A stretch of DNA of 64,000 nt, taken from the NCBI RefSeq assembly GCF_024266585.1, contig NZ_CP100647.1, positions 308,501-372,500 of the forward strand. The letters are read 5' to 3'. A program made the position numbers and the translations under genes. Of the stretch, positions 1 to 9,273 are shown piece after piece (within the stretch, counting starts at the first letter, position 1; every line of letters begins with the position of its first letter). The notes beneath the pieces are model-generated. The model ran no database searches and was not told the DNA's origin. It saw only the letters and a program-made list of their open reading frames with translations. This DNA comes from Xanthomonas sacchari (GTDB lineage: Bacteria; Pseudomonadota; Gammaproteobacteria; Xanthomonadales; Xanthomonadaceae).

Positions 1-1992
1 GACAAGATCATCAACGGACTGAACGGCGCGGCGGCCGCCGGCGACATGGACATGCTCAACGCGACCCGTCCGATCGCCGAGCAGATCCACGCGTCCTACC
101 TGAAGCTGCAGAAGACCGACCCGGGCAATGCCCCGGAGCTGGCGCGCCTGGGCAAGGAGTTCGACGCGTACTACGCGCACGCCTCGGCCGTGGCCGCGGC
201 GTTCGCGCAGCAGCGCGAACCCGACGCGGCGGAACTGGAGGCGATGGCGCCGTCGCTGGAGCGCTACCGCACCCACCTCAACGCCATGCACCACAGCGCC
301 GACGCGCGCTTCCGCGCCACGGTGCAGAACGCGGTGGACAGCTCGATCGCCGCCAGCGTCGGCGGTCTTGTGGTGGGCGTGCTCGGCGCGTTGGCCTGCA
401 TCGCCTTCGGCTGGATCGTCGCGCGCGCCATCACCCGTCCGCTGCGCCGCGCCATCCGCACCGCGCATGCGGTGTCGCAGGGCAAGCTGGACAACCCGAT
501 CGCGATCGACAGCGTCGACGAGGTCGGGCAGCTGCTGCAGGCCATGGACAGCATGCAGCGCCAGCTGCGCCGGGTGATCCAGGCGCAGACCGAGATGGGG
601 GCGCAGCACGAGGCCGGCGTCACCAGCCACCGCATCGCCGCCGGTGACTTCCCCGGCGAGTTCGGCAGCATGGTCCAGGCCAGCAACGCCCTGGTCGAGG
701 GGCACATCGCGGTGACCCTGCGCGTGGTCGAGCTGATCAAGCGCTATGCGCGCGGCGACCTGTCGCAGGAACTGGAAACCTTGCCGGGCGAACGCGCGGT
801 GATCACCCAGTCGCTCAACGACGTGCGCCGCAACCTGCTGCGCATCAACGGCGAGATCCAGCGGATGGCCGCGGCCGCGGCGGCCGGCGACTTCACCGCG
901 CGCAGCGACGAGGCCGCCTTCGACTTCGACTTCCGGCAGATCCTGGTCGATCTCAACCAACTGATGAGCACGGCCGACCGCAACCTCAACGCGCTGTCCT
1001 CGCTGCTGCAGGCGGTGGCCAGCGGCGACCTGACCGGGCGCATGCACGGCGAGTTCGAGGGCGTGTTCGCGCGGATGCGCGACGACGCCAACGCCACCGT
1101 CGCCCGCCTGACCGAGATCGTCGGCCGCATCCAGCACTCCTCCGCCGCGATCGACGCGGCCGCCGCCGAGATCGCCGCCGGCAACGACGACCTGTCGCGC
1201 CGCACCGAGCAGCAGGCGGCGAGCCTGGAGGAGACCGCCGCGTCGATGGAAGAGCTGACCTCCACGGTCAAGCAGAACGCCGAGTACGCGCAGCAGGCCA
1301 ACCGCCTGGCCGCCGGCGCTGCCGCGGTCGCCATGCAGGGCGGCAACGTGGTCGGTCAGGTGGTGAGCACGATGGAGGGCATCGCCTCCTCGTCCCGGCG
1401 CATCGGCGACATCATCGGCGTGATCGACGGCATCGCCTTCCAGACCAACATCCTGGCGCTCAATGCCGCGGTGGAAGCCGCGCGTGCCGGCGAGCAGGGC
1501 CGCGGCTTCGCGGTGGTCGCCGGCGAGGTGCGCACGCTGGCGCAGCGCTCGGCCAATGCGGCCAAGGAGATCAAGGGCCTGATCGAGGAGTCGGTCGACC
1601 GCGTGGCCGATGGCTCGGCCCTGGTCGGCCAGGCCGGCACCACCATGCAGGAGATCGTGGCCTCGGTGCAGCGCGTCACCGACATCATGGGCGAGATCTC
1701 GGCTGCCTCGCGCGAGCAGTCGGCGGGCATCGAGCAGGTCAACACCACGGTGGCGCAGATGGATCAGGCCACCCAGCAGAACGCGGCGCTGGTCGAAGAG
1801 GCCACGGCCTCGGCGCGGGCGATGGAAGAGGAGGCAGGCCAGCTGAGCCAGTTGGTCGCGCTGTTCCGCCTGGGCGCGCCCGGGTCGGTACAGGCACCGC
1901 CACCGGTGCAGCTGGCGCACGCGGCACCGGTGGCGGAAGAGACCGCGGCGGCGTCGCCGGCCGCGGCCGTGGAGGACGCGCTCGACGCGTGA
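1..1992 (+). CDS. Methyl-accepting chemotaxis protein, 5' end outside window
   Basis: Chemoreceptor signalling to CheA/CheW. The frame is open from base 1, so the N-terminus (first membrane helix and most of the ligand domain) lies before the window. What remains is one membrane helix near residues 120-145 (numbered from base 1), a HAMP domain, then further HAMP-like linker segments with GDL/GDF turns (about residues 200-355), and the helical signalling domain. Its hairpin tip reads [18 protein letters not shown] near residues 485-500. The C-terminus is an Ala/Pro/Val-rich tail with no NWETF-type pentapeptide, so no CheR/CheB tether is expected. It resembles the second receptor at 42260-44368 in domain order. 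The family call is secure; the ligand is unknown. Confidence 0.93.
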   Translation, partial: DKIINGLNGAAAAGDMDMLNATRPIAEQIHASYLKLQKTDPGNAPELARLGKEFDAYYAHASAVAAAFAQQREPDAAELEAMAPSLERYRTHLNAMHHSADARFRATVQNAVDSSIAASVGGLVVGVLGALACIAFGWIVARAITRPLRRAIRTAHAVSQGKLDNPIAIDSVDEVGQLLQAMDSMQRQLRRVIQAQTEMGAQHEAGVTSHRIAAGDFPGEFGSMVQASNALVEGHIAVTLRVVELIKRYARGDLSQELETLPGERAVITQSLNDVRRNLLRINGEIQRMAAAAAAGDFTARSDEAAFDFDFRQILVDLNQLMSTADRNLNALSSLLQAVASGDLTGRMHGEFEGVFARMRDDANATVARLTEIVGRIQHSSAAIDAAAAEIAAGNDDLSRRTEQQAASLEETAASMEELTSTVKQNAEYAQQANRLAAGAAAVAMQGGNVVGQVVSTMEGIASSSRRIGDIIGVIDGIAFQTNILALNAAVEAARAGEQGRGFAVVAGEVRTLAQRSANAAKEIKGLIEESVDRVADGSALVGQAGTTMQEIVASVQRVTDIMGEISAASREQSAGIEQVNTTVAQMDQATQQNAALVEEATASARAMEEEAGQLSQLVALFRLGAPGSVQAPPPVQLAHAAPVAEETAAASPAAAVEDALDA

Positions 1993-2044
1993 GCCGCCGG
2001 AACCGCGCCCGTGGCCGCTGGCGCGGCCGCGGGCCGCGCTGGCC

Positions 2045-2878
2045 CTACAGCGCGCTGGCCGGGTGGACCTGCAGCACGTCGGCTTCCGCGGTGCAGTCGC
2101 GACCCGGGATCCGCCCGGCGGCGCGCGCGGCGGCGATCTCGCCGCGTGCCGCGGCCAGGTCGGTGCGGAAGGCCGGATCGTCGTGCAGCCGCGCCACCGT
2201 GGCCGCGCCCATGAAGCGGCCGGCGAGCACGTCGCTTTGCCAGTGCACGTTGCACACCAGCCGGCTCTCGGCGTAGTTGCGGCCGCGCGCGATCAGCGCA
2301 TCGGCGCGTTCGGGCGCGATCTCGCTCAGGATCAGCGCCCAGGCCCAGCCGATGGCGCTGTGTCCTGAGGGATAGGAACCGCTCTGGCGCAGGTCGTCGA
2401 GATCGCCCGGGGTGCAGACCGCCTGCTGGTTGCGCAGGAACGGCCGCGGGCGCTGGTACTGGCGCTTGGCCGCCTTGGTCGCGGCGCTGGCGTCGATGCG
2501 GCTGCGCTCCAGCAAGGTGTACAGGTGCGGGGTGTGCTGCGCGTCGATCGCCACGCCCAGCGCGCAGGCGAACTGGCCGGCGCCGCTCGGGAAGCTCAGG
2601 TCGGCATCGCGCGCGGCCTGCTGCCAGCGCGCGCTGCCGCGCAGGGCCAGCGCCTCGCGGTTGACCGCCAGATCCAGCGCCTCGCCCGGCGAGCCGGCCG
2701 CCGGCGGCGCCGGCAGCAACTGCAGGCTGTCCGGCAGCGCCGCGGCCGGCAGATAGCCCACCGCCTTGGTCGGCGCCGGCGCCGGCGCACGCAGCGCGGG
2801 ACCGCTGCAGGCGGCCAGGGCGAGCGCCAGCGCGGCGGCGGCGGCGGAGCGGGAATGACGGGCGGACAGCACGGACAT
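2045..2878 (-). CDS. Class A nonspecific acid phosphatase, PAP2 superfamily, predicted lipoprotein
   Basis: Hydrolyses phosphomonoesters outside the cytoplasm. All three PAP2 signature blocks are intact in 277 residues: K-X6-RP at 138-146, PSGH at 170-173 and SR-X5-H-X3-D at 205-216, with H173 and H212 as the expected catalytic histidines. The N-terminus is a short basic stretch, an Ala/Leu-rich core and a lipobox ending at Cys24 (LAAC), so the mature enzyme is probably lipid-anchored rather than freely soluble as in PhoN/PhoC. The start at 2878 was chosen because it places this signal directly at the N-terminus. It converges with the receptor gene at its 3' side, leaving about 50 bases between them. 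Confidence 0.88.
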   Translation of the reverse strand: MSVLSARHSRSAAAAALALALAACSGPALRAPAPAPTKAVGYLPAAALPDSLQLLPAPPAAGSPGEALDLAVNREALALRGSARWQQAARDADLSFPSGAGQFACALGVAIDAQHTPHLYTLLERSRIDASAATKAAKRQYQRPRPFLRNQQAVCTPGDLDDLRQSGSYPSGHSAIGWAWALILSEIAPERADALIARGRNYAESRLVCNVHWQSDVLAGRFMGAATVARLHDDPAFRTDLAAARGEIAAARAAGRIPGRDCTAEADVLQVHPASAL

Positions 2879-2969
2879 GCGAACTCGGACAGCGAGGGTG
2901 GACCGGTCAGTGTACGGCGCGACGCAGCGGCAGGTCGCCCATGGCGGCCTGCCACGGCGCCCGATTGCC

Positions 2970-3035
2970 GTAGGAGCGGCTTCAGCCGCGACGGGCGTTC
3001 TGGCGAAGGCCCGTCGCGGCTGAAGCCGCTCCTGC
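2970..3035. repeat. REP-like inverted pair
   Basis: Two inverted copies of the dispersed GTAGGAGCGGCTTCAGCC motif, separated by a short spacer, would form a long hairpin in the gap between the phosphatase and rhomboid genes. The same motif recurs near 8.7-9.2, 18.4, 18.9, 27.8, 40.7-41.0 and 57.4-58.1 kb. Confidence 0.8.
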
Positions 3036-3075
3036 AGATGCCGATCGGCGCATTCCGGGCACTGCTCTGCCCGTC

Positions 3076-3858
3076 TCAGCCCCGGTCCTGCTCGTCGCGC
3101 GGCGGGAAGCGCAGCACCACGCCGCGTGAGGCCTGCGGCGGCTGCCATAGCGCCGGCACCTGGGCCGGCGGCGGCGGTTCCAGTTCGTCGTCGGCGACGC
3201 GGATGTCGTCGGCGTCGTCCTCGTCCTCCCAACTGTAGCGCTGCCGCGGCGGCAGCGGATCGCGATGGCGCAGCAGCAGCGCCGCGACCACTCCGCCCAC
3301 CGCGCCGCCCAGGTGCGACTGCCAGGACACCCCGTCCTCGTGCGGCAGCACCGTCACCAGCATGCCGCCGTAGAACAGGAAGGCGATCATGCTGGCGGCG
3401 ATCGCGGCGCGGTCGCGGCGCAGCAAGGCCAGCACGAACACCAGGAACAGCAGGCCGTGGGCGACGCCGCTGGCGCCCAGGTGATGGCTGCCGGGGTCGC
3501 CCAGCAGCCACGCGCCCAGGCCCGAGCCCAGCCACAGCAACGGCAGCCCGGCCAGGGTGGCGCGCGGATACACGCTGCCGGCCAGGGTGCCCAGGATCAG
3601 CAGCGCGCCGGCGTTGGCCCCCAGGTGTTCGAGCGATCCGTGCAGCAGCGGCGCGGTCAGCACGCCGAGCAGGCCGGCCGCCGTGTGCGGGGCGACCGCC
3701 CAGGGCCGCCAGTCGAACAGGCCCTGGCTGGCGAACACCGCCACCAGCAGCGCCACCAGCGCCAGGCTGGCGTTGAACGCACGCAGGATGCGCGCGCGGT
3801 CGAAGCGGCCCTGCGCCTCGTGCACGGGCGGGGGCGAGGGGAGCGAAGAAGTGTCCAT
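3076..3858 (-). CDS. Rhomboid family intramembrane serine protease
   Basis: Membrane-embedded serine protease that cleaves transmembrane segments of other proteins. The 260-residue protein has about six hydrophobic helices. It carries the rhomboid landmarks: an HGSLEHLGAN block (residues 73-82), the catalytic GASG motif with Ser130, and the catalytic His182 in SWQSHLGGAVGG. A cytoplasmic acidic tail rich in Asp/Glu and then Pro follows the last helix, from about residue 200. I take the ATG at 3858; an upstream in-frame ATG would add a Gly/Arg-rich stretch with no likely role. Natural substrates cannot be inferred from the context. Confidence 0.88.
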   Translation of the reverse strand: MDTSSLPSPPPVHEAQGRFDRARILRAFNASLALVALLVAVFASQGLFDWRPWAVAPHTAAGLLGVLTAPLLHGSLEHLGANAGALLILGTLAGSVYPRATLAGLPLLWLGSGLGAWLLGDPGSHHLGASGVAHGLLFLVFVLALLRRDRAAIAASMIAFLFYGGMLVTVLPHEDGVSWQSHLGGAVGGVVAALLLRHRDPLPPRQRYSWEDEDDADDIRVADDELEPPPPAQVPALWQPPQASRGVVLRFPPRDEQDRG

Positions 3859-3960
3859 GGTCCCTGGATGGCGGCGCCCGGCCGCCAAGGCAAGGCGCCG
3901 CCGATGGGAGGGACTGGCCGCGGCCGCGGGACAATCCGCGGCCGCGGCGCAGGCGCCGGG

Positions 3961-4914
3961 TCAGTGCGCCGGCTTGGCCGGGCGCAGCAGGCTCAGCACC
4001 ACGGTGGCGCCGATCACCACCGCCACCGCCAGCAGCGACACCAGCACCGGGATCTTGTACAGGTCGATGATCAGCATCTTGGTGCCGATGAACACCAGCA
4101 CGATCGCCAGGCCGTAAGGCAGCAGGTGGAAGCGGTCGGCCATGCCCGCCAGCAGGAAGAACATCGCGCGCAGGCCCAGCACCGCGAACACGTTGGAGGT
4201 CAGCACGATGAACGGGTCGGTGGTGATCGCGAAGATCGCCGGGATGCTGTCCACCGCGAAGATCACGTCGGTGATCGCGATCAGCATCAGCACCGCGAAC
4301 AGCGGGGTGAACCAGCGCTTGCCCTCCTGGGTCACGCTCAGCGCGTTGCCGTGGTACTGCGGGGTCAGGCGCAGGTGCTTGCGCATGAAGCGCAGCACCG
4401 GGTTGGCCTCCAGGTCCGGCTCCTTGCCCGCCGAGAACCACATCTTGATGCCGGTCAGCAACAGGAACGCGCCGAACACGTACAGCAGCCAGTGGAACTT
4501 GGTCAGCAGCACCGAGCCGGCGAAGATCATCACCGCGCGCAGCACGATCGCGCCGAGCACGCCGATCACCAGCACGCGCTGGCGCTGCTCCTCCGGCACC
4601 GCGAAGTAGCTCATGATCATCAGGAACACGAAGATGTTGTCGACCGCCAGCGACTTCTCGACCAGGTAGCCGGTCAGGAACTCAAGGCCCAGGCGGTTGC
4701 CGGCGGCCACGTCGATGGTCTCGCGCAGGTACCACCACAGGCCCGCGTTGAATGCCAGCGCCAGCGCGATCCAGCCGATGCTCCACCACAGCGCTTCCTT
4801 GAAGGTGACCTTGTGCGGACCGCCGTGGCGCATCAGCACCAGGTCCGCCAGCAGCGCCACGACCACCACGATCGCGAAACCGCCCCACAACCACACGTTG
4901 CCTATCGTTTCCAT
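3961..4914 (-). CDS. TerC/Alx family integral membrane protein, probable Mn2+ exporter
   Basis: TerC-family membrane protein of 317 residues with seven to nine predicted helices. The family's acidic membrane motifs are present: DNIFVFLMIM early in the protein and FAVDSIPAIFAIT in the second half, whose aspartates are thought to line the metal path. Family members such as E. coli Alx are linked to manganese efflux. The start at 4914 puts the first helix immediately after METIGNVWLWGG. Its 5' leader folds as a yybP-ykoY Mn2+ riboswitch (separate entry), which strongly supports a manganese-homeostasis role instead of the tellurite resistance the family name suggests. Confidence 0.92.
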   Translation of the reverse strand: METIGNVWLWGGFAIVVVVALLADLVLMRHGGPHKVTFKEALWWSIGWIALALAFNAGLWWYLRETIDVAAGNRLGLEFLTGYLVEKSLAVDNIFVFLMIMSYFAVPEEQRQRVLVIGVLGAIVLRAVMIFAGSVLLTKFHWLLYVFGAFLLLTGIKMWFSAGKEPDLEANPVLRFMRKHLRLTPQYHGNALSVTQEGKRWFTPLFAVLMLIAITDVIFAVDSIPAIFAITTDPFIVLTSNVFAVLGLRAMFFLLAGMADRFHLLPYGLAIVLVFIGTKMLIIDLYKIPVLVSLLAVAVVIGATVVLSLLRPAKPAH

Positions 4915-5002
4915 TGGGAATCTTCCGTCAGTGAACAGGGAACCTCGGGGCCGCGGCGGCGGAGGCGTTCCGGACGGAGACGACGGATGTCGTCCAGAGG
5001 GT

Positions 5003-5113
5003 GCCTTCGCCACTGCGGCGAAGGTCTCGCTCGCAGCCGGCGAACCGGCTGCCGTTGCACCGGAGCCCGCGGGCTCGAATTGACGGCGACAACGTCGGGA
5101 GCTACTCCCCTTC
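5003..5113 (-). promoter_or_regulatory. yybP-ykoY manganese riboswitch ahead of terC
   Basis: Read on the minus strand, the leader carries the conserved family blocks in order: GGGGAGTAGC (5101-5110), GACGTTGTCG...TCAATTCG, CCGGTGCAACGGC, and GCGAGACCTTCGCC near 5009-5030. GAAGG at 5109-5113 pairs with CCTTC at 5020-5024 to close the aptamer. The same CCTTC is also one arm of a competing hairpin, ccttcgcc/ggcgaagg (5004-5011 with 5017-5024), which would be the switch. The family senses Mn2+; a Xanthomonas oryzae member has been studied structurally. The leader ends about 90 bases before the terC start codon. Confidence 0.9.
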
Positions 5114-5172
5114 TGCGCGCATTCTTGCGGCTGCAGGCGGTGCCGTCAATCGGGGCGGCTACAATGGCGTTC

Positions 5173-6354
5173 ATGAATAGTCCCCTGCCCGTTGTCCGTC
5201 TCAAGAACGCCTGGCGCTCCAGCCATCCTTGGATCTTCCAGAAACTGGTCGAAAAACCCGCCGCCAAGCCCAAGCCGGGCGCGCTGGTGGACGTGGTCGG
5301 GGTGGACGGCGAGTGGATCGGCCGCGGCTTCTACAACGGCCACTCGCGCATCGCCGTGCGCATCCTCGAAACCAACCCCGACATCGCCGTCGACGAGCAC
5401 TGGTTCGCGCGCAAGATCGCCGAGGCGGTGTCGCTGCGCCGTGACGTGCTCAAGCTCGACGCGGTCAGCGACGCCTGGCGCGTGGTGCATGCCGAGGGCG
5501 ACGGCCTGTCCGGCCTGGTGGTGGACCGCTACGGCGACCTGCTGGTGGTGGAGTTCTTCAGCGCCGGCATGTTCCGCCACCGCGAGTGGATCTATGCCGC
5601 GCTGCGCGCGCAGTTCCCGGGTGCGCGCTTCTACAGCTTCGCCGAAGAGCACGTGCAGAAGCAGGAGAGCTTCGACTACCGGCCGGTGTCCAGCAGCGGC
5701 GAACGCCCGGAGCCGGCGATCATCAGCGAATACGGCGTGCGCTTCCGTGCCGATCCGGCCGGCGCGCACAAGACCGGCTTCTTCGCCGACCAGCGCGAGA
5801 ACCGGCAGTGGCTGAGCCAGCAGGTGGAGGGCAAGCGCGTGCTCGACCTGTGCTGCAACACCGGCGGCTTCGCGGTCTACGCCAAGGTCCGCGGCGCCAC
5901 CGAGGTGGTCGGCGTGGACATCGACGAGGACGTGATCGAGATCGCCAAGGGCAACGCCCGCCTCAACGAGGTGCGGCCCAAGTTCGTGCAGGCCGACATC
6001 TTCCCGTACCTGCGCGATGCCGCCGCCCGCGGCGACCGGTACGACGTGGTGATCCTGGACCCGGCCAAGATGACCCGCGACCGCGACCAGGTGATCCCGG
6101 CGCTGAAGAAGTACCTGGACATGAACAAGCTGGCGCTGGGCGTGGTCGCCCCGGGCGGCCTGTTCGCCACCTTCTCCTGCACCGGCCTGGTCGCCGAGCA
6201 CGAGTTCCTGGACATGCTGCGCCGCGCCGCCTATTTCTCCGGCCGCACCATCCAGATCCTGAAGGTGGCCGGCGCCGGCGCCGACCACCCGTTCATGGCC
6301 CACGTGCAGGAATCGCGCTACCTCAAGGCGGTGTTCTGCCGCGTGCTGGACTGA
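5173..6354 (+). CDS. rlmI: Class I SAM-dependent 23S rRNA m5C methyltransferase, RlmI-like
   Basis: Probable cytosine-C5 methyltransferase acting on 23S rRNA (RlmI methylates C1962 in E. coli). The 393-residue protein has an N-terminal PUA-type RNA-binding segment (about 1-75), a middle domain, and a Rossmann methyltransferase domain. The SAM motif DLCCNTGGFAVYA lies near 226-238, the DPAKM motif near 296 and the FSCTG catalytic-cysteine motif near 334. The family's second cysteine region is less clear. An ATG at 5164 is in frame, but it sits inside a TACAAT -10-like sequence, so 5173 is preferred. The symbol is assigned by family resemblance. Confidence 0.85.
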   Translation: MNSPLPVVRLKNAWRSSHPWIFQKLVEKPAAKPKPGALVDVVGVDGEWIGRGFYNGHSRIAVRILETNPDIAVDEHWFARKIAEAVSLRRDVLKLDAVSDAWRVVHAEGDGLSGLVVDRYGDLLVVEFFSAGMFRHREWIYAALRAQFPGARFYSFAEEHVQKQESFDYRPVSSSGERPEPAIISEYGVRFRADPAGAHKTGFFADQRENRQWLSQQVEGKRVLDLCCNTGGFAVYAKVRGATEVVGVDIDEDVIEIAKGNARLNEVRPKFVQADIFPYLRDAAARGDRYDVVILDPAKMTRDRDQVIPALKKYLDMNKLALGVVAPGGLFATFSCTGLVAEHEFLDMLRRAAYFSGRTIQILKVAGAGADHPFMAHVQESRYLKAVFCRVLD

Positions 6355-6364
6355 CCGGCCGCGC

Positions 6365-7048
6365 ATGCGCAAGGCCGAGCGGCTGTTCCAGCTGGTCAAC
6401 TTGATCCGGGTGCGCCAGCCGGTGACGGCCGCCGTGCTCGCCGCCGAACTGGGCCTGTCGGTCCGCAGCATCTACCGCTACCTCGACGATCTTTCGCTCG
6501 GCGGCATTCCGGTCTACGGCGAGGCCGGCATCGGCTATCGCCTGGACCCGGCGTTCGCCCTGCCGCCGCTGGCGCTGTCGGGCGAGGAAGTCGAGGCCTT
6601 GCAACTGGCGGTGGAGATCCTCGCCTGCAGTGGCGGCGGCCAGTTGCAGCCGGCCGCGCGGAGCGTGCTGCACAAGCTGCAGGCGGCCTTGCCGATGCCG
6701 GCGGCGGTGCCGCGGGTGGCGCGCGCGCTGCGCGCCGTGCCGGTGGCGCTGCCGTGCTGGCAGGCGCTGCATGCCGCCACCGTGCAGCGCCGCAGCGTGC
6801 AACTGCGCTATCGCAGCCTGCAGGGCGAGGCCAGCGAGCGCACGGTGCTGCCACTGGGGCTGTTCCACTGGGGGCAGCACTGGACGCTGGGCAGCTGGTG
6901 CGGGCTGCGCGCCGCCTATCGCGATTTCCGCCTGGATCGGATCGAGGCGGTACACGCCTGCGCGACGCCGTTGCCGGTGCCGGCCCACGTGGCGCTGGAG
7001 CCCTATCTGCAACACCAACGCGCGGCCTGGGCGCAGCGCGGGCACTGA
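6365..7048 (+). CDS. YafY-type transcriptional regulator, HTH plus WYL domain
   Basis: DNA-binding regulator of 227 residues. An N-terminal winged helix (HTH_11 type, RKAERLFQLVNLIR... with recognition helix SVRSIYRYLDDLS) is followed by a WYL domain. The domain's hallmark tripeptide is not literal; the corresponding strand reads PLGLFHWGQHWTLGSWC. It starts 10 bases after the methyltransferase gene and lies 59 bases ahead of a small ABM-like gene on the same strand. In many genomes this regulator type controls the adjacent small enzyme, which is the likeliest role here. No ligand can be named. Confidence 0.85.
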   Translation: MRKAERLFQLVNLIRVRQPVTAAVLAAELGLSVRSIYRYLDDLSLGGIPVYGEAGIGYRLDPAFALPPLALSGEEVEALQLAVEILACSGGGQLQPAARSVLHKLQAALPMPAAVPRVARALRAVPVALPCWQALHAATVQRRSVQLRYRSLQGEASERTVLPLGLFHWGQHWTLGSWCGLRAAYRDFRLDRIEAVHACATPLPVPAHVALEPYLQHQRAAWAQRGH

Positions 7049-7107
7049 CACCCCGGTGTCAGCAGGACCTCCGCAGACTGCCGGCTCCTTCACGACGGAG
7101 TACCTGC

Positions 7108-7413
7108 ATGTCCACCCCTGCCACCTACGTTCTCGAACTCGCCGTCTTCACCGTCAAGCCCGACGCCCGCCAGCGCATGCCGGCGCTGCGCCAGCAGCTG
7201 CGTGCGGCGCTCGCCGATTTTCCCGGTCTGCTCGATTACCGCGCGTATGCGCCGCTGGACGGCGACGAGCAGTTCGTCGATCTCGCGCACTGGCGCGACC
7301 TGGCCAGCGCGCAGGCGGCGGCCGACGCCTTCGCCAACGGCGATGCGCGCTTTGCGCCCTATGCCGCGGCCATCGCCGAGTTGCAGGTGATGCGGCACCT
7401 GGTGCCGGCCTGA
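7108..7413 (+). CDS. Small ABM-superfamily (dimeric alpha-beta barrel) protein
   Basis: A 101-residue protein with the size and pattern of the antibiotic-biosynthesis-monooxygenase-like (ABM) fold: an N-terminal strand YVLELAVFTVKPDA, a helix, a central strand GLLDYRAYAPLDGDEQFVDLAHW and a C-terminal strand. Such proteins are dimeric barrels acting as small oxygenases, or heme- or quinone-handling enzymes. It follows the WYL regulator on the same strand and is probably its target. No catalytic residues can be assigned, so the substrate is unknown. The start ATG at 7108 is the only one before the first strand. Confidence 0.75.
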   Translation: MSTPATYVLELAVFTVKPDARQRMPALRQQLRAALADFPGLLDYRAYAPLDGDEQFVDLAHWRDLASAQAAADAFANGDARFAPYAAAIAELQVMRHLVPA

Positions 7414-7534
7414 AGCGCGGCGTGCGCGGTGACGCCGGCCGCGACTATGATCGACCGATGGTCTCCTCGAACGCGCGCATGAAGCGGCCCGCCTCGCCCG
7501 GTGCGAGGCGGCGGTCGATCGCCGCGCACGCTGC

Positions 7535-8692
7535 ATGAAGATCGTCATCGCCCCGGACGCGTTCAAGGAAAGCCTGTCCGCGGCGCAGGCCGCTGCGCAG
7601 ATCGCGGCCGGCTTCCGCGACGTTTTCCCGCACGCGCAGTACGTGCTGCTGCCGTTCGCCGACGGCGGCGAGGGCACCGTCGAGGCGCTGGTCGCCGGCG
7701 GCGGGGGGCACCGGGTCGCCTGCACGGTGACCGGGCCGCTGGGCGCGCCGGTGGCCGCGCACTTCGGCCTGAGCGAGGATGGCGGCACAGCGCTGATCGA
7801 GATGGCCGCGGCCAGCGGGCTGATGCTGGTGCCGCCGGCACAGCGCGACCCGCGCCTGACCGGCACCCGCGGCGTCGGCGAACTGATCCTGGCCGCCCTG
7901 GACGCCGGCGCGCGCCGCTTGCTGATCGGCATCGGCGGCAGCGCCAGCAACGATGGCGGCGCCGGCATGGTGCAGGCGCTGGGCGTGCGCCTGCTGGATG
8001 CGCACGGCCGCGACCTGGCCGCCGGCGGCGCGGCGCTGGGCGTGCTGGCACGCATCGAGATGGATGGATTGGACCCGCGCCTGCGTGGCTGCACCATCGA
8101 GGTCGCCTGCGATGTCGACAATCCGCTGACCGGCCCGGCCGGCGCCTCGGCGGTGTTCGGGCCGCAGAAGGGCGCCACGCCGGCGATGGTGGCGCAGCTC
8201 GACGCCGGCTTGCAGCACTACGCCGAGGCGATCGAACGCACCCTGGGCGTGGCGGTGGCGCAGCTGCCCGGCGCCGGTGCCGGCGGCGGCATCGGCGCGG
8301 CCCTGGTCGCCTTCCTCGGCGCGCGCCTGCGTCCGGGCGTGGAGATCGTCGCGCAGGCGCTGCGGCTGGAAGCGCACCTGGCCGGCGCCGACCTGCTGGT
8401 CACCGGCGAGGGACGCCTGGACGGGCAGAGCGCGCAGGGCAAGGTGCCGGTCGGCCTGGCCCGTATCGCCCGGCGCCATGGCGTGCCGGTGCTGGCCATC
8501 GCCGGCGGCCTGGGCGAGGGGGCGGCGGACCTGCATGCGCAGGGGATCGACGCGCTGTTCGGCGCGGTGCAGCGGATCTCCACCCGCGAGGCCGCGCTGG
8601 CCGACGCCACGGAGGCCCTGCGCCAGGCGGCGCGCAACGTGGCCGCCACGCTCGCGCTCGGCCAGCGGCTGGGCGGCGCCCGGGCGCAATAG
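7535..8692 (+). CDS. glxK: Glycerate kinase, GlxK/GarK family
   Basis: Phosphorylates D-glycerate with ATP, feeding it to 2-phosphoglycerate and glycolysis. The 385-residue length is usual for the family. Diagnostic blocks are the N-terminal KIVIAPDAFKESLSA, PFADGGEGTVEAL, the Gly-rich IGIGGSASNDGGAGMVQALG and the C-terminal LLVTGEGRLDGQSAQGK. A single gene with no visible glyoxylate-carboligase or tartronate-semialdehyde reductase partner nearby, so its feeding pathway is not shown here. The 120 bases upstream contain no other gene. Confidence 0.93.
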   Translation: MKIVIAPDAFKESLSAAQAAAQIAAGFRDVFPHAQYVLLPFADGGEGTVEALVAGGGGHRVACTVTGPLGAPVAAHFGLSEDGGTALIEMAAASGLMLVPPAQRDPRLTGTRGVGELILAALDAGARRLLIGIGGSASNDGGAGMVQALGVRLLDAHGRDLAAGGAALGVLARIEMDGLDPRLRGCTIEVACDVDNPLTGPAGASAVFGPQKGATPAMVAQLDAGLQHYAEAIERTLGVAVAQLPGAGAGGGIGAALVAFLGARLRPGVEIVAQALRLEAHLAGADLLVTGEGRLDGQSAQGKVPVGLARIARRHGVPVLAIAGGLGEGAADLHAQGIDALFGAVQRISTREAALADATEALRQAARNVAATLALGQRLGGARAQ

Positions 8693-8731
8693 CGGCCTGC
8701 GCCGTCGGCTCCGCGGCGTCGGTAAGCCCCC

Positions 8732-9177
8732 TGTGGGAGGGACTTCAGTCCCGACGCGCTGACCGATGGTCGCCGCAGAACCCCGCGAGGCCGTTGCCCC
8801 GCGCGTCGCGGCTCAAGCTGCTCCCACAAGTAGGTACTCGCCAGCGGATGCGCCACGCGCAGGCAAGCCTTGTGGGAGGGACTTCAGTCGCGACGCGCTG
8901 ACCGATGGTTGCCGCAGAACCCCGCGAGGCCGTTGCCCCGCGCGTCGCGGCTGAAGCCGCTCCCACAAGTGGGTACTCGCCAGCGGATGCGCCACGCGCA
9001 GGCACGCCTTGTGGGAGGGACTTCAGTCGCGACGCGCTGACCGATGGTCGCCGCAGAACCCCGCGAGGCCGTTGCCCCGCGCGTCGCGGCTGAAGCCGCT
9101 CCCACAAGTGGGGACTCGCCAGCGGATGCGCCACGCGCAGGCAAACCTTGTGGGAGGGACTTCAGTCCCGACGCGAT
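8732..9177. repeat. Tandem array, period 139 bp, about 3.2 copies
   Basis: TGTGGGAGGGACTTCAG recurs at 8732, 8871, 9010 and 9149, exactly 139 bases apart. Each unit holds this motif and, about 70 bases on, its inverted partner GCGGCTGAAGCCGCTCCCAC, so each unit can fold as a long hairpin. The copies are nearly identical. Short open frames crossing the array are repeat-derived and not genes. Arrays with the same core and nearly the same period are at 40664-41035 and 57431-58110. Confidence 0.92.
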
Positions 9178-9243
9178 GACCGGCGGCTGTCGCAATGCGG
9201 GGAGGGGCGCCTGTTCCGAGACCAGGCGCGGCGCACGCTGTTA

Positions 9244-9273
9244 CCAATCCCCAATCCCCAATCCCCAATCCCC
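9244..9273. repeat. Four-copy 7-bp microsatellite, unit CCAATCC
   Basis: Four perfect heptamers between the 139-bp array and the DUF2628 gene. No function is apparent; copy number may vary between strains. Confidence 0.75.

Noticed and set aside
3265..5163. Long plus-strand frame, rich in Gln/His/Arg, leading into the methyltransferase
   Set aside because: It is antisense to the rhomboid and TerC genes, whose motifs are clear, and has mirror-image composition. Only the part from 5173 is protein-like.
8732..9180. CRISPR array
   Set aside because: The repeated unit is 139 bases with near-identical spacers between core motifs; no unique spacers of uniform short length and no cas genes.
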